From Buttiauxella izardii (GTDB lineage Bacteria > Pseudomonadota > Gammaproteobacteria > Enterobacterales > Enterobacteriaceae): DNA of 64,000 nt. The notes beneath the pieces were generated by a model. That model saw nothing but the letters and a program-made list of their open reading frames with translations, ran no database searches and had not been told where the DNA came from. Shown in pieces: positions 38,386 to 50,200 of the stretch; the first letter of the stretch is position 1; every line of letters begins with the position of its first letter. The stretch is from positions 62,001-126,000 of the forward strand of contig NZ_QZWH01000022.1 of NCBI RefSeq assembly GCF_003601925.1. The letters run 5' to 3'. A program made the translations under genes and the position numbers.

Positions 38386-38496
38386 CATCCTTCAAGCTAC
38401 AGCGGCGTTGGCTGCTTTCGTTCACCCCAGTCACTTACTTTAGTAAGCTCCTGGGGATTCTCTCTCTTGCCGCCTTGCTGCAACTCGAATGATTTG
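38386..38496. repeat. ERIC element
   Basis: The core reads TTCACCCCAGTCACTTACTT followed by AGTAAGCTCCTGGGGATTC, which is the ERIC central palindrome (both classic ERIC primer sites are recognisable). It fills the space between rluA and rapA. Outer limits are approximate; the copy looks slightly shorter than 127 bp. Confidence 0.85.
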
Positions 38497-38514
38497 AGTA
38501 AAGCGGTTTGGAAA

Positions 38515-41421
38515 TTACTGATGCGTCACCACAATCAAACGCAGCGCATCCAGTCGCCAGTTCGCCTGCGAGAGGCTTTCCATGACTTGCTCACGGTTAC
38601 TTTCAATGGCTTCGAGTTCGTCATCACGGATGTTTGGGTTCACCGCTTTCAGCGCTTCGAGGCGGGAAAGCTCAGAACTCAGCTTCTCATCCGCTTCTTC
38701 ACGCGCCGCTTTAATCAACACCTGCGCAGCGGCTTCCACTTTCTCTTCGGCCAATTGCAAAATAGCGTGGACATCTTGCTGCACCGCATTTACCAGCTTG
38801 CTGCCGGTATGGCGATTCACCGTGCTGAGCTGGCGGTTAAAGCTTTCAAACTCAACTTGCGCGGCGAGGTTAGTGCCGTTTTTGTCGACCAACATACGAA
38901 CCGGCGTTGGCGGCAGGAAGCGGTTAAGTTGCAGTTGTTTTGGCGCTTTCGCTTCAACCACATACACCAGCTCAAGCAACAGCGTACCCACTGGCAGCGC
39001 TTTGTTTTTCAACAAAGACAGCGCACAACTACCGATGTCACTGGAAAGAATCAAATCCAGGCCATTACGGATAATCGGGTGTTCCCAGGTCACGAACTGC
39101 GCATCTTCACGCGACAACGCCACATCACGCTCAAACGTAATGGTGCAGCCATCTTCAGGCAGGCCAGGGAAATCAGGCACCAGCATGTGATCACCAGGCG
39201 TCAGCACCACCATGTTGTCGCCACGGTCATCCTGATTAATGCCGACGATATCAAACAAGTTCAGCGCGAAACTGACCAGATTGGTGTCGTTATCCTGCTC
39301 GGAAATCGCTTCAGCCAGCGCCTGTGATTTTTCACCGCCGTTGGAGTGGATTTCCAGCAGGCGGTCACGGCCCTGTTCGAGCTGAATTTTGAGCGCATCG
39401 TGCTGTTCGCGGCACTGTTTGATCAGTGCATCAAAACCGTCGGTATTTTCCGGCGCGGCCAGATACTCAACCAGTTGCGGATAAACGCTGTCGTAAATCG
39501 TGCGGCCGGTTGGGCAAGTATGCTCGAAAGCATCCAGACCTTTGTGGAACCAATCCACCAACACGGATTGCGCGGTTTTTTCCAGGTAAGGAACGTGAAT
39601 CTGAATATCGTGAGCCTGGCCGATACGGTCCAGACGGCCAATACGTTGTTCCAACAAATCCGGGTTAAACGGCAAATCGAACATTACCAATTGGCTGGCG
39701 AACTGGAAGTTACGGCCTTCGGAACCAATTTCAGAACACAGCAAGACTTGCGCACCGGTGTCTTCTTCGGCAAACCAGGCCGCAGCACGGTCACGCTCGA
39801 TAATCGACATACCCTCATGGAACACCGCAGCACGAATACCTTCGCGTTCACGCAGCACTTGCTCAAGCTGCAAGGCGGTGGTGGCTTTCGCACAAATCAC
39901 CAGTACCTTCTGCGAGCGATGGCTGGTGAGATAGCCCATCAGCCACTCAACACGCGGGTCGAAGTTCCACCAGGTGCCGCTATCGCCTTCAAATTCCTGA
40001 TAAATCTGTTCTGGATACAGCATGTCGCGCGCGCGTTCTTCAACAGATTTACGCGCCGCCATAATGCCGGACACTTTAATCGCCGTTTGATACTGCATCG
40101 GCAGTGGCAGACGGATGGTGTGCAGCTCGCGTTTCGGGAAACCTTTAACGCCATTACGCGTGTTTCGGAACAACACGCGGCTGGTGCCGTGGCGATCCAT
40201 CAACATGGAAACCAGTTCCTGACGCGCCGCATCGCTGCCTTCGCGGTTGCTGTTTGCCGTTTGCAGAAGTGGCTCAATATCCTGCTCGCCAATCAGTTCG
40301 CTGAGCATGTTGAGCTGATCGTTGTTCAGGTGATTGCCGGCCAGTAATAAAGAAACGGCATCAGCTACCGGGCGGTAATGTTGTTGTTCTTCCACAAATT
40401 GCTCGAAATCGTGGAAACGGCTCGGGTCCAGCAAACGCAAACGTGCGAAGTGGCTTTCCATACCCAGCTGTTCAGGCGTAGCGGTCAACAGCAGGATGCC
40501 CGGAACATGCTCGGCAAGTTGTTCAATGGCCTGATATTCACGGCTTGGCGCGTTTTCGCTCCACACTAAATGGTGTGCTTCATCGACCACCAGCAAATCC
40601 CATTCGGCTTCGCACAGGTGCTCAAGGCGTTGCTTGCTGCGGCGCACGAAATCCAGCGAACAGATAACCAGTTGTTCTGTTTCGAATGGGTTATCGCTGT
40701 CGTGCTGGGCTTCGGCATAACGCTCGTCATCAAACAGAGAGAAACGCAGGTTAAAGCGGCGCAGCATTTCAACCAGCCACTGGTGTTGCAGGGTTTCCGG
40801 CACCACGATCAGCACTCGTTCAGCGCTGCCAGCCAGCAATTGCTGGTGCAAAATCATCCCGGCTTCGATGGTTTTACCTAAACCCACTTCGTCCGCCAGC
40901 AACACGCGTGGCGCATGACGACGACCGACATCGTGGGCGATATTCAGCTGGTGCGGGATCAGGCTTGTGCGCATACCGCGCAGGCCGCTCCACGGTTGGC
41001 GATACTGTTCGCTCTGGTAAACGCGGGAACGATAGCGCAGGGCGAAACGATCCATGCGGTCGATTTGCCCGGCAAAAAGGCGGTCTTGCGGCTTGCTGAA
41101 CACCAGTTTGCTGTCGAGGAACACTTCGCGCAGCACCGTACCGGCTTCTTCGGTATCAAGACGGGTACCGATGTAGGCAAGTAAGCCGTTTTCTTCTTTA
41201 ACTTCATCAACTTTGAGTTGCCAGCCTTCATGGCTGGTGACGGTATCACCCGGGTTAAACATCACGCGCGTGATAGGCGAGTCACTTCGGGAATACAGAC
41301 GATTTTCACCGGTGGCAGGGTAGAGCAGGGTTACCATTCGTGGGTCTAAAGCGACCACAGTTCCCAGTCCCAGTTCGCTTTCGGTATCGCTGATCCAACG
41401 TTGACCAAGTGTAAAAGGCAT
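38515..41421 (-). CDS. rapA: RNA polymerase recycling ATPase RapA
   Basis: 968 residues, as in E. coli. A Swi2/Snf2 ATPase bound to RNA polymerase that helps release stalled or post-termination polymerase. N-terminal Tudor-like domains ([20 protein letters not shown]) precede the helicase lobes: Walker [13 protein letters not shown] near 170-182, DEAHH box, LTATPEQLG, and lobe-2 [12 protein letters not shown] and [12 protein letters not shown]. The C-terminus is coiled/helical. It lies between rluA and polB in the usual order. Confidence 0.97.
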   Translation of the reverse strand: MPFTLGQRWISDTESELGLGTVVALDPRMVTLLYPATGENRLYSRSDSPITRVMFNPGDTVTSHEGWQLKVDEVKEENGLLAYIGTRLDTEEAGTVLREVFLDSKLVFSKPQDRLFAGQIDRMDRFALRYRSRVYQSEQYRQPWSGLRGMRTSLIPHQLNIAHDVGRRHAPRVLLADEVGLGKTIEAGMILHQQLLAGSAERVLIVVPETLQHQWLVEMLRRFNLRFSLFDDERYAEAQHDSDNPFETEQLVICSLDFVRRSKQRLEHLCEAEWDLLVVDEAHHLVWSENAPSREYQAIEQLAEHVPGILLLTATPEQLGMESHFARLRLLDPSRFHDFEQFVEEQQHYRPVADAVSLLLAGNHLNNDQLNMLSELIGEQDIEPLLQTANSNREGSDAARQELVSMLMDRHGTSRVLFRNTRNGVKGFPKRELHTIRLPLPMQYQTAIKVSGIMAARKSVEERARDMLYPEQIYQEFEGDSGTWWNFDPRVEWLMGYLTSHRSQKVLVICAKATTALQLEQVLREREGIRAAVFHEGMSIIERDRAAAWFAEEDTGAQVLLCSEIGSEGRNFQFASQLVMFDLPFNPDLLEQRIGRLDRIGQAHDIQIHVPYLEKTAQSVLVDWFHKGLDAFEHTCPTGRTIYDSVYPQLVEYLAAPENTDGFDALIKQCREQHDALKIQLEQGRDRLLEIHSNGGEKSQALAEAISEQDNDTNLVSFALNLFDIVGINQDDRGDNMVVLTPGDHMLVPDFPGLPEDGCTITFERDVALSREDAQFVTWEHPIIRNGLDLILSSDIGSCALSLLKNKALPVGTLLLELVYVVEAKAPKQLQLNRFLPPTPVRMLVDKNGTNLAAQVEFESFNRQLSTVNRHTGSKLVNAVQQDVHAILQLAEEKVEAAAQVLIKAAREEADEKLSSELSRLEALKAVNPNIRDDELEAIESNREQVMESLSQANWRLDALRLIVVTHQ

Positions 41422-41565
41422 AAGATTTCGGCTCTATTATCAGTTACTAAGATTTGCAGGCAATAGTAAAACGACCGCGCGCAAAGGGGGGCGGTAGTTC
41501 AAAAGTAGATTTAAGGATGATTTAAGAGGGCGCTATGGTACTGGAACACGAATGATTCGTCACCG

Positions 41566-43926
41566 TCAAAATAGCCCTAATTGCCCTGTCATCAGTGTAG
41601 CAAAGTCATCCTCAAGGAAAGGTAAAATTCCTTCAGCGACAGGTTGAAGCTGGCGTGTCAGGTAATGATCGTAATCCAGCGGCGACTCCTGATAATCCAC
41701 CGGCTCTGGCCCGTTGGTGGTAATCACATACTTAATGGTTCCACGGTTCTGGTACTGCGGCGCACGCCCAAGCCGTTGATTATGTTCATCAGCCAGACGT
41801 GCAGCACGCACATGTGGCGGCACGTTTTTCTGATATTCACTGAGCGGACGGCGCAGGCGTTTACGGTAAATCAGCTGATCATCAAGTTCGCCCGCCATCA
41901 GGCTGGCGATAGTTTCACGGATGTAATCCTGATACGGCTCGTTGCGGAACACGCGCAAATAAAGGGTTTTCTGGAACTCCTGAGCCAGCGGCGTCCAATC
42001 CGTGCGCACGGTTTCCAGCCCTTTAAACACCATGCGTTGCTTGTCATTTTCCTGGATCATTCCCGCATACCGCTTTTTGGATCCTTCAACGGTGCCGCGA
42101 ATCGTCGGCATCAGGAAGCGACAAAAATGCGACTCAAACTCCAGTTCAAGCTTGCTGTCGAGTTGCTGAGTCTCCTGCAAATGCGTTTTCCACCACGCAT
42201 TCACATGGTTCATCAACTGCTTGCCGATGCGTGCGGCATCTTCCTCTGAATGGGCCTTTTTGAGCCAGACAAAAGTGGAATCCGTGTCGCCATAAATCAC
42301 GTCATAACCCTGAGATTCGATCAACGCTTTGGTTTGCAGCATGATCTGATGCCCGCGCATAGTGATCGACGAAGCAAGGCGCGGATCAAAGAAACGACAC
42401 GCGCTGGTGCCCAGCACGCCATAAAAAGCATTCATAATGATCTTCAGCGCCTGCGAAAGCGGCTTATTACCGTGTCGTTTGGCTTCATCGCGACCCGACC
42501 AAATTTGCCCAACGATCTCCGGTAAACAGTGCGTGGTTCTTGAGAAATGCGCACCCAGAAAACCCTCAACGGAATGTTCAGCGTTGGGCTGCGCCATTCC
42601 TTCGACCAGCCCAACCGGGTCGATGAGAAACGTGCGGATAATCGACGGATAAAGGCTTTTGTAATCCAGAACTAACACCGAGTCATACAATCCCGGACGC
42701 GAGTCCATCACGTATCCGCCAGGACTCGCCTGCGGCGGCACTTCTCCGAGATTCGGCGCTACGTAACCGGCACGATGCATACGCGGAATATAAAGGTGCC
42801 CAAATGCGGCAACAGAACCACCGTGTTTATCCAGTGGCAAACCGTTGACTGTCGCGCGCTCAAGCAGAAACGGCATCAGCTCGGTTTTGTGGAAAATTCG
42901 CGTCACCAGCTCGCAGTCTTTCAGATTGTATTTCGCTAATGCGGGTTTATCTTCGGCAAAACGGCGGTCAATTTCGTCCATACGCTGCCACGGATTATCG
43001 ATGGATTTGCCTTCTCCAAGCAGTTCCTGAGAAACAGATTCCAGCGAGAAAGATGAGAAATTCCAGAATGCAGATCGCAGTGCTTCGATGCCATCGATGA
43101 TCACGCGCCCCGCCGCCTGCGCAAAGAAAACACCCTTTTTGAAACCGTGCTCGCGCCATTCCAGCAGACTGTTTTCACGTCCCAGCCGCAGCGGCACCTG
43201 ATAGCGTTCGGCCATTTTTTGCAGCACGCGCAGGTCGAACTGCACCACGTTCCAGCCAATCAACACATCGGGATCGTGTTCAGCAAACCACTGATTCAGT
43301 TTTTCGATAAGCAAAGGACGGCTGGCAACATATTCCAGCGTAAAATCCAGCCCGCGGGCATCGCCATTTTCCGGGCCAAGCATATAAACGATGCGCTGCC
43401 CGCAACCTTCGAGGCCGATGCAATACAGTTCGCCATGGCGAGTGGTTTCGATATCCAGCGATACCCATTTCAACGGCGGGCGGTAATCCGGCGCGGGTTT
43501 CAGCTTCGTTTCAACCATCAAGTTGTTGCGCTGCTCGCCGCTAAACCACACCGGGGCGGTAATAAAGCGCTCCATTAAAAAGCGCTCTGGTGGGCGAATA
43601 TCGGCTTCGTAAACCTTAATACCGCCATCACGCAGCAGCTTTTCAATCCGCATAAGTTGGCGATGCTGACGGCAATAAAGGCCGCAAACGGGCTGGCGAT
43701 GGAAATCTTTGAGCGGCAATGGCGTGAGGCGATACTGGCTTTCGCCGGCCAGCAGACGTGCAGCTTCGGCCTGTTGTGACTGCGGTATAAACGCGACGGA
43801 TTCCTGGCGCGGCAGACGCACCTTAATCGGGCCATCGTCTGTTGCCAGCCAAAATTCAACTTCAGTTCCGAGCGGGGTATCTCGCCAGTGACGCGTGAGT
43901 AAGAAACCCTGACGAGCTTGTGACAC
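41566..43926 (-). CDS. polB: DNA polymerase II
   Basis: 786 residues, family B polymerase used in lesion bypass and fork restart. The 3'-5' exonuclease has [11 protein letters not shown] near 155 and [11 protein letters not shown]; the polymerase has [13 protein letters not shown] (motif A), [12 protein letters not shown] (motif B) and YGDTDS (motif C), so both activities look intact. The start is GTG at 43926, the only start giving the family N-terminus; its ribosome site is weak. A LexA box lies 57-72 bases upstream. E. coli PolB has 783 residues. Confidence 0.97.
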   Translation of the reverse strand: MSQARQGFLLTRHWRDTPLGTEVEFWLATDDGPIKVRLPRQESVAFIPQSQQAEAARLLAGESQYRLTPLPLKDFHRQPVCGLYCRQHRQLMRIEKLLRDGGIKVYEADIRPPERFLMERFITAPVWFSGEQRNNLMVETKLKPAPDYRPPLKWVSLDIETTRHGELYCIGLEGCGQRIVYMLGPENGDARGLDFTLEYVASRPLLIEKLNQWFAEHDPDVLIGWNVVQFDLRVLQKMAERYQVPLRLGRENSLLEWREHGFKKGVFFAQAAGRVIIDGIEALRSAFWNFSSFSLESVSQELLGEGKSIDNPWQRMDEIDRRFAEDKPALAKYNLKDCELVTRIFHKTELMPFLLERATVNGLPLDKHGGSVAAFGHLYIPRMHRAGYVAPNLGEVPPQASPGGYVMDSRPGLYDSVLVLDYKSLYPSIIRTFLIDPVGLVEGMAQPNAEHSVEGFLGAHFSRTTHCLPEIVGQIWSGRDEAKRHGNKPLSQALKIIMNAFYGVLGTSACRFFDPRLASSITMRGHQIMLQTKALIESQGYDVIYGDTDSTFVWLKKAHSEEDAARIGKQLMNHVNAWWKTHLQETQQLDSKLELEFESHFCRFLMPTIRGTVEGSKKRYAGMIQENDKQRMVFKGLETVRTDWTPLAQEFQKTLYLRVFRNEPYQDYIRETIASLMAGELDDQLIYRKRLRRPLSEYQKNVPPHVRAARLADEHNQRLGRAPQYQNRGTIKYVITTNGPEPVDYQESPLDYDHYLTRQLQPVAEGILPFLEDDFATLMTGQLGLF

Positions 43927-43946
43927 GCTGCATTCTCATAAAAGAA

Positions 43947-43970
43947 AAGTGGTCTGATTATAGACCACTT
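43947..43970 (-). terminator. Hairpin between araD and polB
   Basis: AAGTGGTCT and AGACCACTT form a 9-bp stem with a 6-base loop. On the minus strand it is followed by TTTTCTTTT, so it probably ends the araBAD message. Its loop side contains TATAAT on the minus strand, a possible polB -10. Confidence 0.65.
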
Positions 43971-43982
43971 CATGCAGGTTTA

Positions 43983-43998
43983 CTGCTTTTATGTACAG
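43983..43998. promoter_or_regulatory. LexA (SOS) box upstream of polB
   Basis: CTGCTTTTATGTACAG matches the CTG-N10-CAG LexA frame, flanked by TA and TG. It lies between araD and polB, where E. coli polB (dinA) also carries its SOS box. Confidence 0.8.
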
Positions 43999-44001
43999 TG
44001 T

Positions 44002-44697
44002 TTACTGCCCGTAATAAGCCTTCGCACCATGTTTACGCAAATAATGTTTATCCAACAGCGTCTGTTGCATATCCGGTAATTCAGGCGAAAGTTGGCGGCA
44101 GAATATGCCCATATAGGCCACTTCTTCTAACACAATGGCATTGTGTACCGCATCGACCGGATCTTTTCCCCAGGCGAAGGGGCCGTGGGAATGCACCAGT
44201 ACACCGGGCATTTGTGCGGCGTCGATTCCACGTTCAGCAAAAGTTTTCACAATTACTTCGCCAGTTTGCCATTCGTAATCGCCATTGATCTCTTCATCGG
44301 TCATTTTGCGGGTGCAAGGGATGGGGCCGTAGAAGTAGTCTGCGTGAGTGGTTCCGGTTGCAGGGATCGATTTCCCGGCTTGTGCCCAAATTGTCGCGTG
44401 GCGCGAATGGGTGTGAACGATGCCGCCGATATGCGGGAATTGCAGGTACAGCAAGCGGTGCGTTGGCGTATCGGAAGACGGTTTTTTATTGCCTTCCACC
44501 ACTTCGCCGGTTTCCAGGCTCACCACCACCATATCTTCCGCCGTCATCACGCTGTAATCGACGCCCGACGGTTTGATGATCAGCACACCGCGCTCGCGAT
44601 CGACGGCGCTGACGTTGCCCCAGGTGAGCGTCACCAGGTTATGTTTCGGCAGCGCGAGATTGGCTTCCAGCACCTGGCGTTTGAGATCTTCTAACAT
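44002..44697 (-). CDS. araD: L-ribulose-5-phosphate 4-epimerase
   Basis: 231 residues, the E. coli length. Class II aldolase-like zinc enzyme that makes D-xylulose 5-phosphate, the last step of L-arabinose breakdown. Seen: [44 protein letters not shown] (zinc His pair) and [12 protein letters not shown]. Third gene of araBAD, separated from araA by a REP pair. Confidence 0.97.
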   Translation of the reverse strand: MLEDLKRQVLEANLALPKHNLVTLTWGNVSAVDRERGVLIIKPSGVDYSVMTAEDMVVVSLETGEVVEGNKKPSSDTPTHRLLYLQFPHIGGIVHTHSRHATIWAQAGKSIPATGTTHADYFYGPIPCTRKMTDEEINGDYEWQTGEVIVKTFAERGIDAAQMPGVLVHSHGPFAWGKDPVDAVHNAIVLEEVAYMGIFCRQLSPELPDMQQTLLDKHYLRKHGAKAYYGQ

Positions 44698-44719
44698 ATA
44701 AAACCTCGCTCAAATTAAC

Positions 44720-44790
44720 GTCGGATGGCGCTTGCGCTTATCCGACCTACGAAAGCCGTTGTAGGGTGGATAAGCGCAAGCGTCATCCAC
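44720..44790. repeat. REP pair in the araA-araD gap
   Basis: Inverted REP units GTCGGATGGCGC...CTTATCCGACCTAC (44720-44750) and GTAGGGTGGATAAGCG...GTCATCCAC (44761-44790). In this place they can form stable mRNA hairpins and lower araD relative to araBA. Confidence 0.9.
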
Positions 44791-44803
44791 CGCTTTCTCC
44801 GAA

Positions 44804-46306
44804 TTAACGTTTAAAGCTGTAATAAACCTCGTTCCAGCGAAGAGAATCTTTAAACGCAGGCAGGCGGGTGTCGTTATCAATCACTGTTAATTCAATGCCG
44901 TGCAGTTCGCTGAACAGGCGCATATCGTCAAGGTTCAGGGACTGGCTAAACACCGTGTGGTGCGCGCCGCCTGCCAGAATCCACGCTTCGGATGCGGTTG
45001 GCAGATCCGGTTGGGCTTTCCACAAGGCATTGGCGACCGGCAGTTTTGGCAATTGATGCGGTGCTTCGACGGTATCGACGCAGTTCACCAGCAGGCGGAA
45101 ACGATCGCCCAGATCGATAAGACTCGCATTAAGTGCTGGGCCGGTTTGGGTTGAGAAGATCAAACGCGCAGGATCGTCTTTGCCGCCAATCCCCAGATGT
45201 TGCACATCCAGAATCGGTTTCTCGGCTATGGCGATCGATGGGCAAACTTCCAGCATGTGGGAGCCAAGCACCATGTCGTTGCCGTTCTCGAAGTGGTAGG
45301 TGTAATCCTCCATAAAGGAGGTGCCGCCCGTAAGGCCCGTCGACATCACCTTCATAATGCGCAGCAGGGCGGCGGTTTTCCAGTCGCCTTCGCCCGCAAA
45401 GCCGTAGCCTTGCTGCATCAGGCGTTGCACTGCCAGACCCGGAAGTTGTTTCAGGCCGTGCAGGTCTTCAAATGTAGTGGTGAAAGCATTAAATCCGCCT
45501 TGCTCAAGGAACTGCTTCATTCCCAGTTCGATCCGCGCGGCATCAATCACGTTCTGGCGCTTATCGCCATTAATCTGCGCGGCGGCGGTCAGGCGATAGC
45601 TGCTCTCGTATTCGTCGATCAGCGCATTCACGTCGCCATCGCTCACGGCGTTAACCACTTGCACCAGATCGCCCACGGCGTAAGTGTTTACCGCAAAACC
45701 AAACTTCATCTGCGCAGCGACTTTATCGCCATCAGTCACCGCCACTTCACGCATGTTGTCGCCGAAACGCACCACTTTCAGCTGACGGGTATCTTGTTTA
45801 GACACCGCCTGGCGCATCCATGAACCAATGCGCTGATGCGCTTGCGGATCTTGCCAGTGCCCGGTCACAACGGTGTGTTGCTGGCGCATACGTGCGCCGA
45901 TGAAACCGAACTCGCGGCCGCCGTGCGCGGTCTGGTTCAGGTTCATAAAGTCCATATCAATGCTGCCCCACGGGATCTGCGCATTAAATTGCGTGTGGAA
46001 TTGCAGCAGTGGTTTGGTCAGGATGCTCAGGCCGTTGATCCACATTTTGGCTGGCGAGAAGGTGTGCAGCCACACCACCATCCCGGCACATTTGTCGTTA
46101 TAGCTGGCATCGCGGCAAATCGCGGTGATTTCGTCCGGCGTGGTTCCCAGCGGTTTCAGCACCAGTTTGCACGGCAGTTTGGCTTCTTTATTGAGTGCGT
46201 TCACCACCTGCTCGGCATGTTGATTCACCTGGCGCAGCGTTTCTGCGCCGTACAGATGCTGGCTGCCGATTACAAACCACACTTCATATTGTTCAAAAAT
46301 GTTCAT
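44804..46306 (-). CDS. araA: L-arabinose isomerase
   Basis: 500 residues, as in E. coli. It converts L-arabinose to L-ribulose in the cytoplasm using Mn2+. The N-terminus [58 protein letters not shown] and a C-terminal [12 protein letters not shown] motif with metal-site Glu/His are present. It starts 10 bases after araB. Confidence 0.98.
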   Translation of the reverse strand: MNIFEQYEVWFVIGSQHLYGAETLRQVNQHAEQVVNALNKEAKLPCKLVLKPLGTTPDEITAICRDASYNDKCAGMVVWLHTFSPAKMWINGLSILTKPLLQFHTQFNAQIPWGSIDMDFMNLNQTAHGGREFGFIGARMRQQHTVVTGHWQDPQAHQRIGSWMRQAVSKQDTRQLKVVRFGDNMREVAVTDGDKVAAQMKFGFAVNTYAVGDLVQVVNAVSDGDVNALIDEYESSYRLTAAAQINGDKRQNVIDAARIELGMKQFLEQGGFNAFTTTFEDLHGLKQLPGLAVQRLMQQGYGFAGEGDWKTAALLRIMKVMSTGLTGGTSFMEDYTYHFENGNDMVLGSHMLEVCPSIAIAEKPILDVQHLGIGGKDDPARLIFSTQTGPALNASLIDLGDRFRLLVNCVDTVEAPHQLPKLPVANALWKAQPDLPTASEAWILAGGAHHTVFSQSLNLDDMRLFSELHGIELTVIDNDTRLPAFKDSLRWNEVYYSFKR

Positions 46307-46316
46307 CGTTTTGTCC

Positions 46317-48023
46317 TTAATGGGTCACTGTGGCCTGGGCTGCGCGAGAGGTCGCGGCAGGGGCTGAAGGGAGATAATGTTGTTCCGCGCTAACCGCCCA
46401 TTGCTGGTAACGGCGGTAAAGCTGCTCGAAGCGCTCGGCGCGTTGAGAAATTGGTTGCAAAGTGCTTTCGATTTGGCTCGCCATCGCTTGCTGCGCCGTT
46501 GAAATATTTGGGTGTTTTCCTGCGGCAACCGCCGCAAAAATGGCCGCACCTAATGCGCAGCACTGATCGGATGCCACAATCTGTAACGGGCGATTCAGTA
46601 CATCGCAGCACACCTGCATAATCACTGGCGATTTACGCGCAATGCCGCCGAGCGCCATCACGTTGGTGACTGGGATCCCTTGTTCGGTAAAACATTCCAT
46701 AATCGCGCGCGCACCAAAGGCGGTGGCGGCAATCAGCCCGCCGAACAACGCAGGTGCATCGGTAGCCAGGTTCAAGTCGGTGATCACGCCTTTCAAGCGT
46801 TGGTTCGCATTCGGTGTGCGGCGGCCGTTAAACCAGTCGAGCACCACCGGGAGATGTTCAAGAGAAGGATTTTTTGCCCAGGCTTCGGTCAGTGCGGGCA
46901 GCAATTGTTTTTTGCTGGCGTTGATTTGTTCGCGCAGTTCCGGGTGCTGTTGCGCGAGTTGTTCCAGCGGCCAGCCCAGTACGCGTCCAAACCAGGCGTA
47001 GATATCGCCAAAGGCCGATTGCCCGGCTTCGAGGCCGATAAAATCGGGCACGACGCTGCCGTCGACTTGCCCACAAATGCCTTTTACCGCGCGCTCGCCG
47101 ACGGTCGGTTTGTCGGCAATCAAAATATCGCAGGTCGACGTGCCGATGACTTTCACCAGCGTGTTGGGTTGCGCCCCTGCACCCACCGCGCCCATATGGC
47201 AGTCGAACGCGCCGCCAGAAATCACCACGCTTTGTGGTAGGCCAAGGCGTTCAGACCATTCGGCAGACAGATTCCCCACCGGAATGTCTGCCGTCCAGGT
47301 TTCGGTAAACATTGGGTAAGCCAGATTCTGGTTAATCACCGGATCCAGCTCATCAAAGAAACTGGCCGGAGGCAGGCCGCCCCAGCTTTCATGCCACAGG
47401 GATTTATGCCCGGCGCTGCAACGGCCACGGCGGATATCTTGCGGACGAGTGGTGCCAGAAAGCAGCGCGGGAACCCAGTCACACAGCTCAATCCACGATG
47501 CAGCTGCCTGCGCCACTTTGGGATCGGCGCGAGTCACATGCAGGATTTTTGCCCAGAACCATTCGCTGGAATAAATGCCGCCAATGTAGCGGGAATAATC
47601 GCTTTTCCCAGGCGTATGGCACAGGCGCGTAATGGCTTCGGCTTCTTCGACGGCGGTGTGATCTTTCCACAACACGAACATGGCATTCGGGTTGTCGGCA
47701 AATTCTGGATTGAGCGCGAGGACGTTGCCGTTGGCGTCAATCGGGGCGGGAGTGGAGCCGGTGCTGTCGACGCCAATGCCACAAACTCGGGCGCGTTGTT
47801 CAGCCGTCAGTTCGGCGAGAACCGTTTTTACCGCACGTTCCATAGATTCAATGTAATCGCGAGGATGATGGCGAAACTGGTTGTTTGGGGCGTCACAATA
47901 TTGGCCTTCTTGCCAGCGCGGATACCATTCCACACTCGTGGCCAGTTCCGCACCGTTTTCGCAATCAACGGCTAAAGCGCGAACTGAATCACTGCCAAAA
48001 TCGAGGCCCAGCGCAATCGACAT
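46317..48023 (-). CDS. araB: Ribulokinase
   Basis: 568 residues (E. coli 566). FGGY-family kinase phosphorylating L-ribulose. N-terminal [16 protein letters not shown] phosphate loop; [27 protein letters not shown] and [12 protein letters not shown] are visible. First gene of araBAD; GGAG upstream of ATG 48023. It reads away from araC and is controlled by the AraC/CRP sites in the 341-base gap. Confidence 0.98.
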   Translation of the reverse strand: MSIALGLDFGSDSVRALAVDCENGAELATSVEWYPRWQEGQYCDAPNNQFRHHPRDYIESMERAVKTVLAELTAEQRARVCGIGVDSTGSTPAPIDANGNVLALNPEFADNPNAMFVLWKDHTAVEEAEAITRLCHTPGKSDYSRYIGGIYSSEWFWAKILHVTRADPKVAQAAASWIELCDWVPALLSGTTRPQDIRRGRCSAGHKSLWHESWGGLPPASFFDELDPVINQNLAYPMFTETWTADIPVGNLSAEWSERLGLPQSVVISGGAFDCHMGAVGAGAQPNTLVKVIGTSTCDILIADKPTVGERAVKGICGQVDGSVVPDFIGLEAGQSAFGDIYAWFGRVLGWPLEQLAQQHPELREQINASKKQLLPALTEAWAKNPSLEHLPVVLDWFNGRRTPNANQRLKGVITDLNLATDAPALFGGLIAATAFGARAIMECFTEQGIPVTNVMALGGIARKSPVIMQVCCDVLNRPLQIVASDQCCALGAAIFAAVAAGKHPNISTAQQAMASQIESTLQPISQRAERFEQLYRRYQQWAVSAEQHYLPSAPAATSRAAQATVTH

Positions 48024-48084
48024 TTTTTAACTCCCTGACCTGGTTATCTATGGAAATGACATTAGTTTTTATGCCGGAAAACCG

Positions 48085-48122
48085 TCAGGTCGTATTCGCT
48101 GTAGTTATGGAGAAAATTGCTG
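48085..48122. promoter_or_regulatory. AraC half-sites I2 and I1 at the araBAD promoter
   Basis: TCAGGTCGTATTCGCTG (I2, 48085-48101) and TATGGAGAAAATTGCTG (I1, 48106-48122) are direct repeats with a 4-base gap, aligning base by base with the E. coli I2-I1 pair. I2 lies next to the araB -35. Confidence 0.88.
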
Positions 48123-48134
48123 TGCCGTTGAGAA

Positions 48135-48152
48135 GTGTGACGCCCCGCAAAT
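48135..48152. promoter_or_regulatory. CRP site between araC and araBAD
   Basis: GTGTGACGCCCCGCAAAT corresponds to the E. coli ara CRP site (TGTGACGCC-GTGCAAA type), 12 bases from I1. Confidence 0.82.
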
Positions 48153-48157
48153 AATCG

Positions 48158-48190
48158 ATGTGGACATTTCTGCTACTTTTATAAACACTT
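48158..48190. promoter_or_regulatory. AraC operator O1
   Basis: The stretch starting ATGTGGACATTTCTGC and ending TTATAAACAC matches E. coli araO1, which overlaps the araC promoter and serves AraC autoregulation. Limits are approximate. Confidence 0.75.
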
Positions 48191-48316
48191 TGGTTATCTC
48201 ACTGAAACCTTACCAATGTCAGGTGAAAAGCATAGGTGCAGGTAAATTGCGGCTTTATGATGAAATCAGGGCTGTTTATTGTTTCGACGATAGCGTTCTG
48301 ATGATGAATGACGTGG

Positions 48317-48333
48317 ATATGGACAAATTGTTC
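48317..48333. promoter_or_regulatory. AraC operator O2
   Basis: ATATGGACAAATTGTTC matches E. coli O2 (ATATGGACAATTGGTTTC type) and lies in the araC leader, about 210 bases from I1, the position needed for the repression loop. Confidence 0.78.
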
Positions 48334-48364
48334 CTGATGTACCAACTGAATAGCGAGCTTGCTG

Positions 48365-49210
48365 ATGCCTGAGTTGCAAAACGATCCCCTGTTACCAGGG
48401 TATTCATTTAATGCCCATCTGGTTGCCGGATTAACGCCCATCGAGGCCGAAGGTCCGCTGGATTTTTTCATCGACAGGCCGCTTGGGATGAAAGGCTACA
48501 TCCTCAATTTAACGGTGCGCGGAGAAGGGGTGATCAACAATCAGGGGAAAAACTACATCTGCCGTCCTGGGGATATTCTGTTATTTCCGCCGGGTGAAGT
48601 GCATCACTACGGGCGTTCGCCAGACAGCAAAGAGTGGTATCACCAGTGGGTTTACTTCCGCCCGCGAGCTTACTGGCAAGAGTGGCTGAACTGGGATCCG
48701 ATCTTCGCCCACACGGGTTTTTTCCGTCCGGATGACGCGCACCAGCAAAACTTTTCTCAGCTGTTTGGGCAGATTATTGAGGCAGGTCAGGCGGAAGGGC
48801 GTTATGCAGAATTGTTGGCAATCAATCTGTTAGAGCAGCTTTTATTACGGCGCATGGAAGTATTAAACGCCTCGCTCAACCCGCCGCTCGACAACCGTGT
48901 GCGCGATGCCTGCCAGTACATCAGCGATCATCTGGCCGATAACCAGTTTGATATTGCCAGTGTCGCGCAGCATGTCTGTTTATCGCCTTCGCGCTTGTCG
49001 CATCTGTTTCGCCAGCAGCTTGGCGTCAGCGTTTTGAGCTGGCGTGAAGACCAACGCATTCTCCAGGCAAAACTGTTATTGAGCACCACGCGGATGCCGA
49101 TCGCCAGCGTTGGGCGCAACGTGGGGTTTGAAGACCAGCTCTATTTTTCCAGGGTTTTCAAGAAGTGCACCGGTGCCAGCCCGAGTGAGTTCCGCGCGGG
49201 CTGCGAGTAG
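48365..49210 (+). CDS. araC: Arabinose regulator AraC
   Basis: 281 residues. An N-terminal arabinose-binding cupin and dimer domain ([42 protein letters not shown]) is followed by two helix-turn-helix motifs ([53 protein letters not shown]). It activates araBAD with arabinose and represses by looping without it. ATG 48365 gives the family N-terminus; TTG at 48359 is a less likely start. It ends at RAGCE, about 11 residues earlier than E. coli AraC, whose extra tail is not needed for the fold. Confidence 0.97.
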   Translation: MPELQNDPLLPGYSFNAHLVAGLTPIEAEGPLDFFIDRPLGMKGYILNLTVRGEGVINNQGKNYICRPGDILLFPPGEVHHYGRSPDSKEWYHQWVYFRPRAYWQEWLNWDPIFAHTGFFRPDDAHQQNFSQLFGQIIEAGQAEGRYAELLAINLLEQLLLRRMEVLNASLNPPLDNRVRDACQYISDHLADNQFDIASVAQHVCLSPSRLSHLFRQQLGVSVLSWREDQRILQAKLLLSTTRMPIASVGRNVGFEDQLYFSRVFKKCTGASPSEFRAGCE

Positions 49211-49225
49211 GTACTACTATTTATC

Positions 49226-49352
49226 TATCCCCAAAATAATTCGCGTTGTAGAAAGGCGACCAGGCCGTAAGTCCTCAGGAGCATAGCAAACTATGTGACT
49301 GGGGCGAGCGGGTGCAGTCAACGCATCTACAGCGTGAAGTATGAAGGGGATA
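49226..49352. repeat. ERIC element, 127 bp
   Basis: Terminal inverted repeats TATCCCC (49226-49232) and GGGGATA (49346-49352) enclose a core reading CTCAGGAGCATAGCAAACTA then TGTGACTGGGGCGAGCG, a diverged ERIC palindrome in the opposite orientation to the copy at 38386. Length is exactly that of a full ERIC. Lies between araC and yabI. Confidence 0.82.
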
Positions 49353-49426
49353 TTCATACAATTGATGTCTTGACGTTACTCTCATCACTCAGGAGAATCG
49401 CCCACTCGTTTCTCGACGGATGCTTT

Positions 49427-50200
49427 ATGGAAGCTTTGCTGGAACACTTTATTACTCAGTCAGTGGCGTATTCACTTTTCGCGGTGATGCTGGTGGCCTT
49501 TCTGGAATCACTCGCGCTGGTCGGGCTAATCCTTCCTGGTACAGTCATGATGGCAGGGCTTGGCGCGTTGATTGGTGGCGGTCAGGTCGGTTTTTATCAC
49601 GCCTGGGCGGCGGGGATTGTTGGTTGTTTGTTGGGCGACTGGATTTCGTTCTGGCTGGGTGGCCGTTTCAAAGGGCCGCTGCATCGCTGGTCATTCATGA
49701 AAAAGAACAAAGCGCTGCTGGATAAAACCGAGCACGCGCTGCATCAGCACAGCATGTTCACCATTTTGGTAGGCCGTTTTGTTGGCCCGACGCGCCCGCT
49801 GGTGCCGATGGTCGCGGGCATGTTAGACCTGCCCATTTCGAAATTTATCATCCCCAATATTATTGGCTGCGTGTTCTGGCCGCCGATCTATTTCTTGCCG
49901 GGGATTCTGGCGGGTGCGGCGATTGATATCCCGGCGGATATGCAAAGTGGCAGCTTTAAGTGGCTGCTGCTTGCGGTGGCGCTGGTTATCTGGCTAGCGG
50001 CGTGGTTGTGCTGGCGCTGGTGGCGCAGCGGCAAATCAGGCACCGACAGCCTGACGAAGTATTTGCCGCGTGGACGTTTGCATTGGTTAGCGCCAACTAT
50101 GGCGGTGCTGGCGATTGGCAGTTTTGTCGCGATTCAAATGCACCCGTTAATGCCGATTTACCGCGAAATTTTGTGGAAAGTGCTCACCGGGCACCATTAA
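49427..50200 (+). CDS. yabI: DedA-family membrane protein YabI
   Basis: 257 residues (E. coli 254). Inner membrane DedA/SNARE-associated protein; the family is implicated in lipid carrier flipping and envelope integrity. Conserved [38 protein letters not shown], and [19 protein letters not shown] with the essential Glu/Arg residues. ATG 49427 matches the family N-terminus; the open frame further upstream runs into the ERIC element. It converges with thiQ and overlaps it by 17 bases. Confidence 0.94.
   Translation: MEALLEHFITQSVAYSLFAVMLVAFLESLALVGLILPGTVMMAGLGALIGGGQVGFYHAWAAGIVGCLLGDWISFWLGGRFKGPLHRWSFMKKNKALLDKTEHALHQHSMFTILVGRFVGPTRPLVPMVAGMLDLPISKFIIPNIIGCVFWPPIYFLPGILAGAAIDIPADMQSGSFKWLLLAVALVIWLAAWLCWRWWRSGKSGTDSLTKYLPRGRLHWLAPTMAVLAIGSFVAIQMHPLMPIYREILWKVLTGHH

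Noticed and set aside
39346-40347. A 333-codon plus-strand frame opposite rapA
   Set aside because: Shadow of rapA in another frame; residue composition is unlike a real protein, no recognisable motif.
48160-48372. A 70-codon open frame upstream of araC
   Set aside because: It covers AraC operators O1/O2 and the araC leader and start; sequence conservation with E. coli is in the regulatory sites, not a protein.
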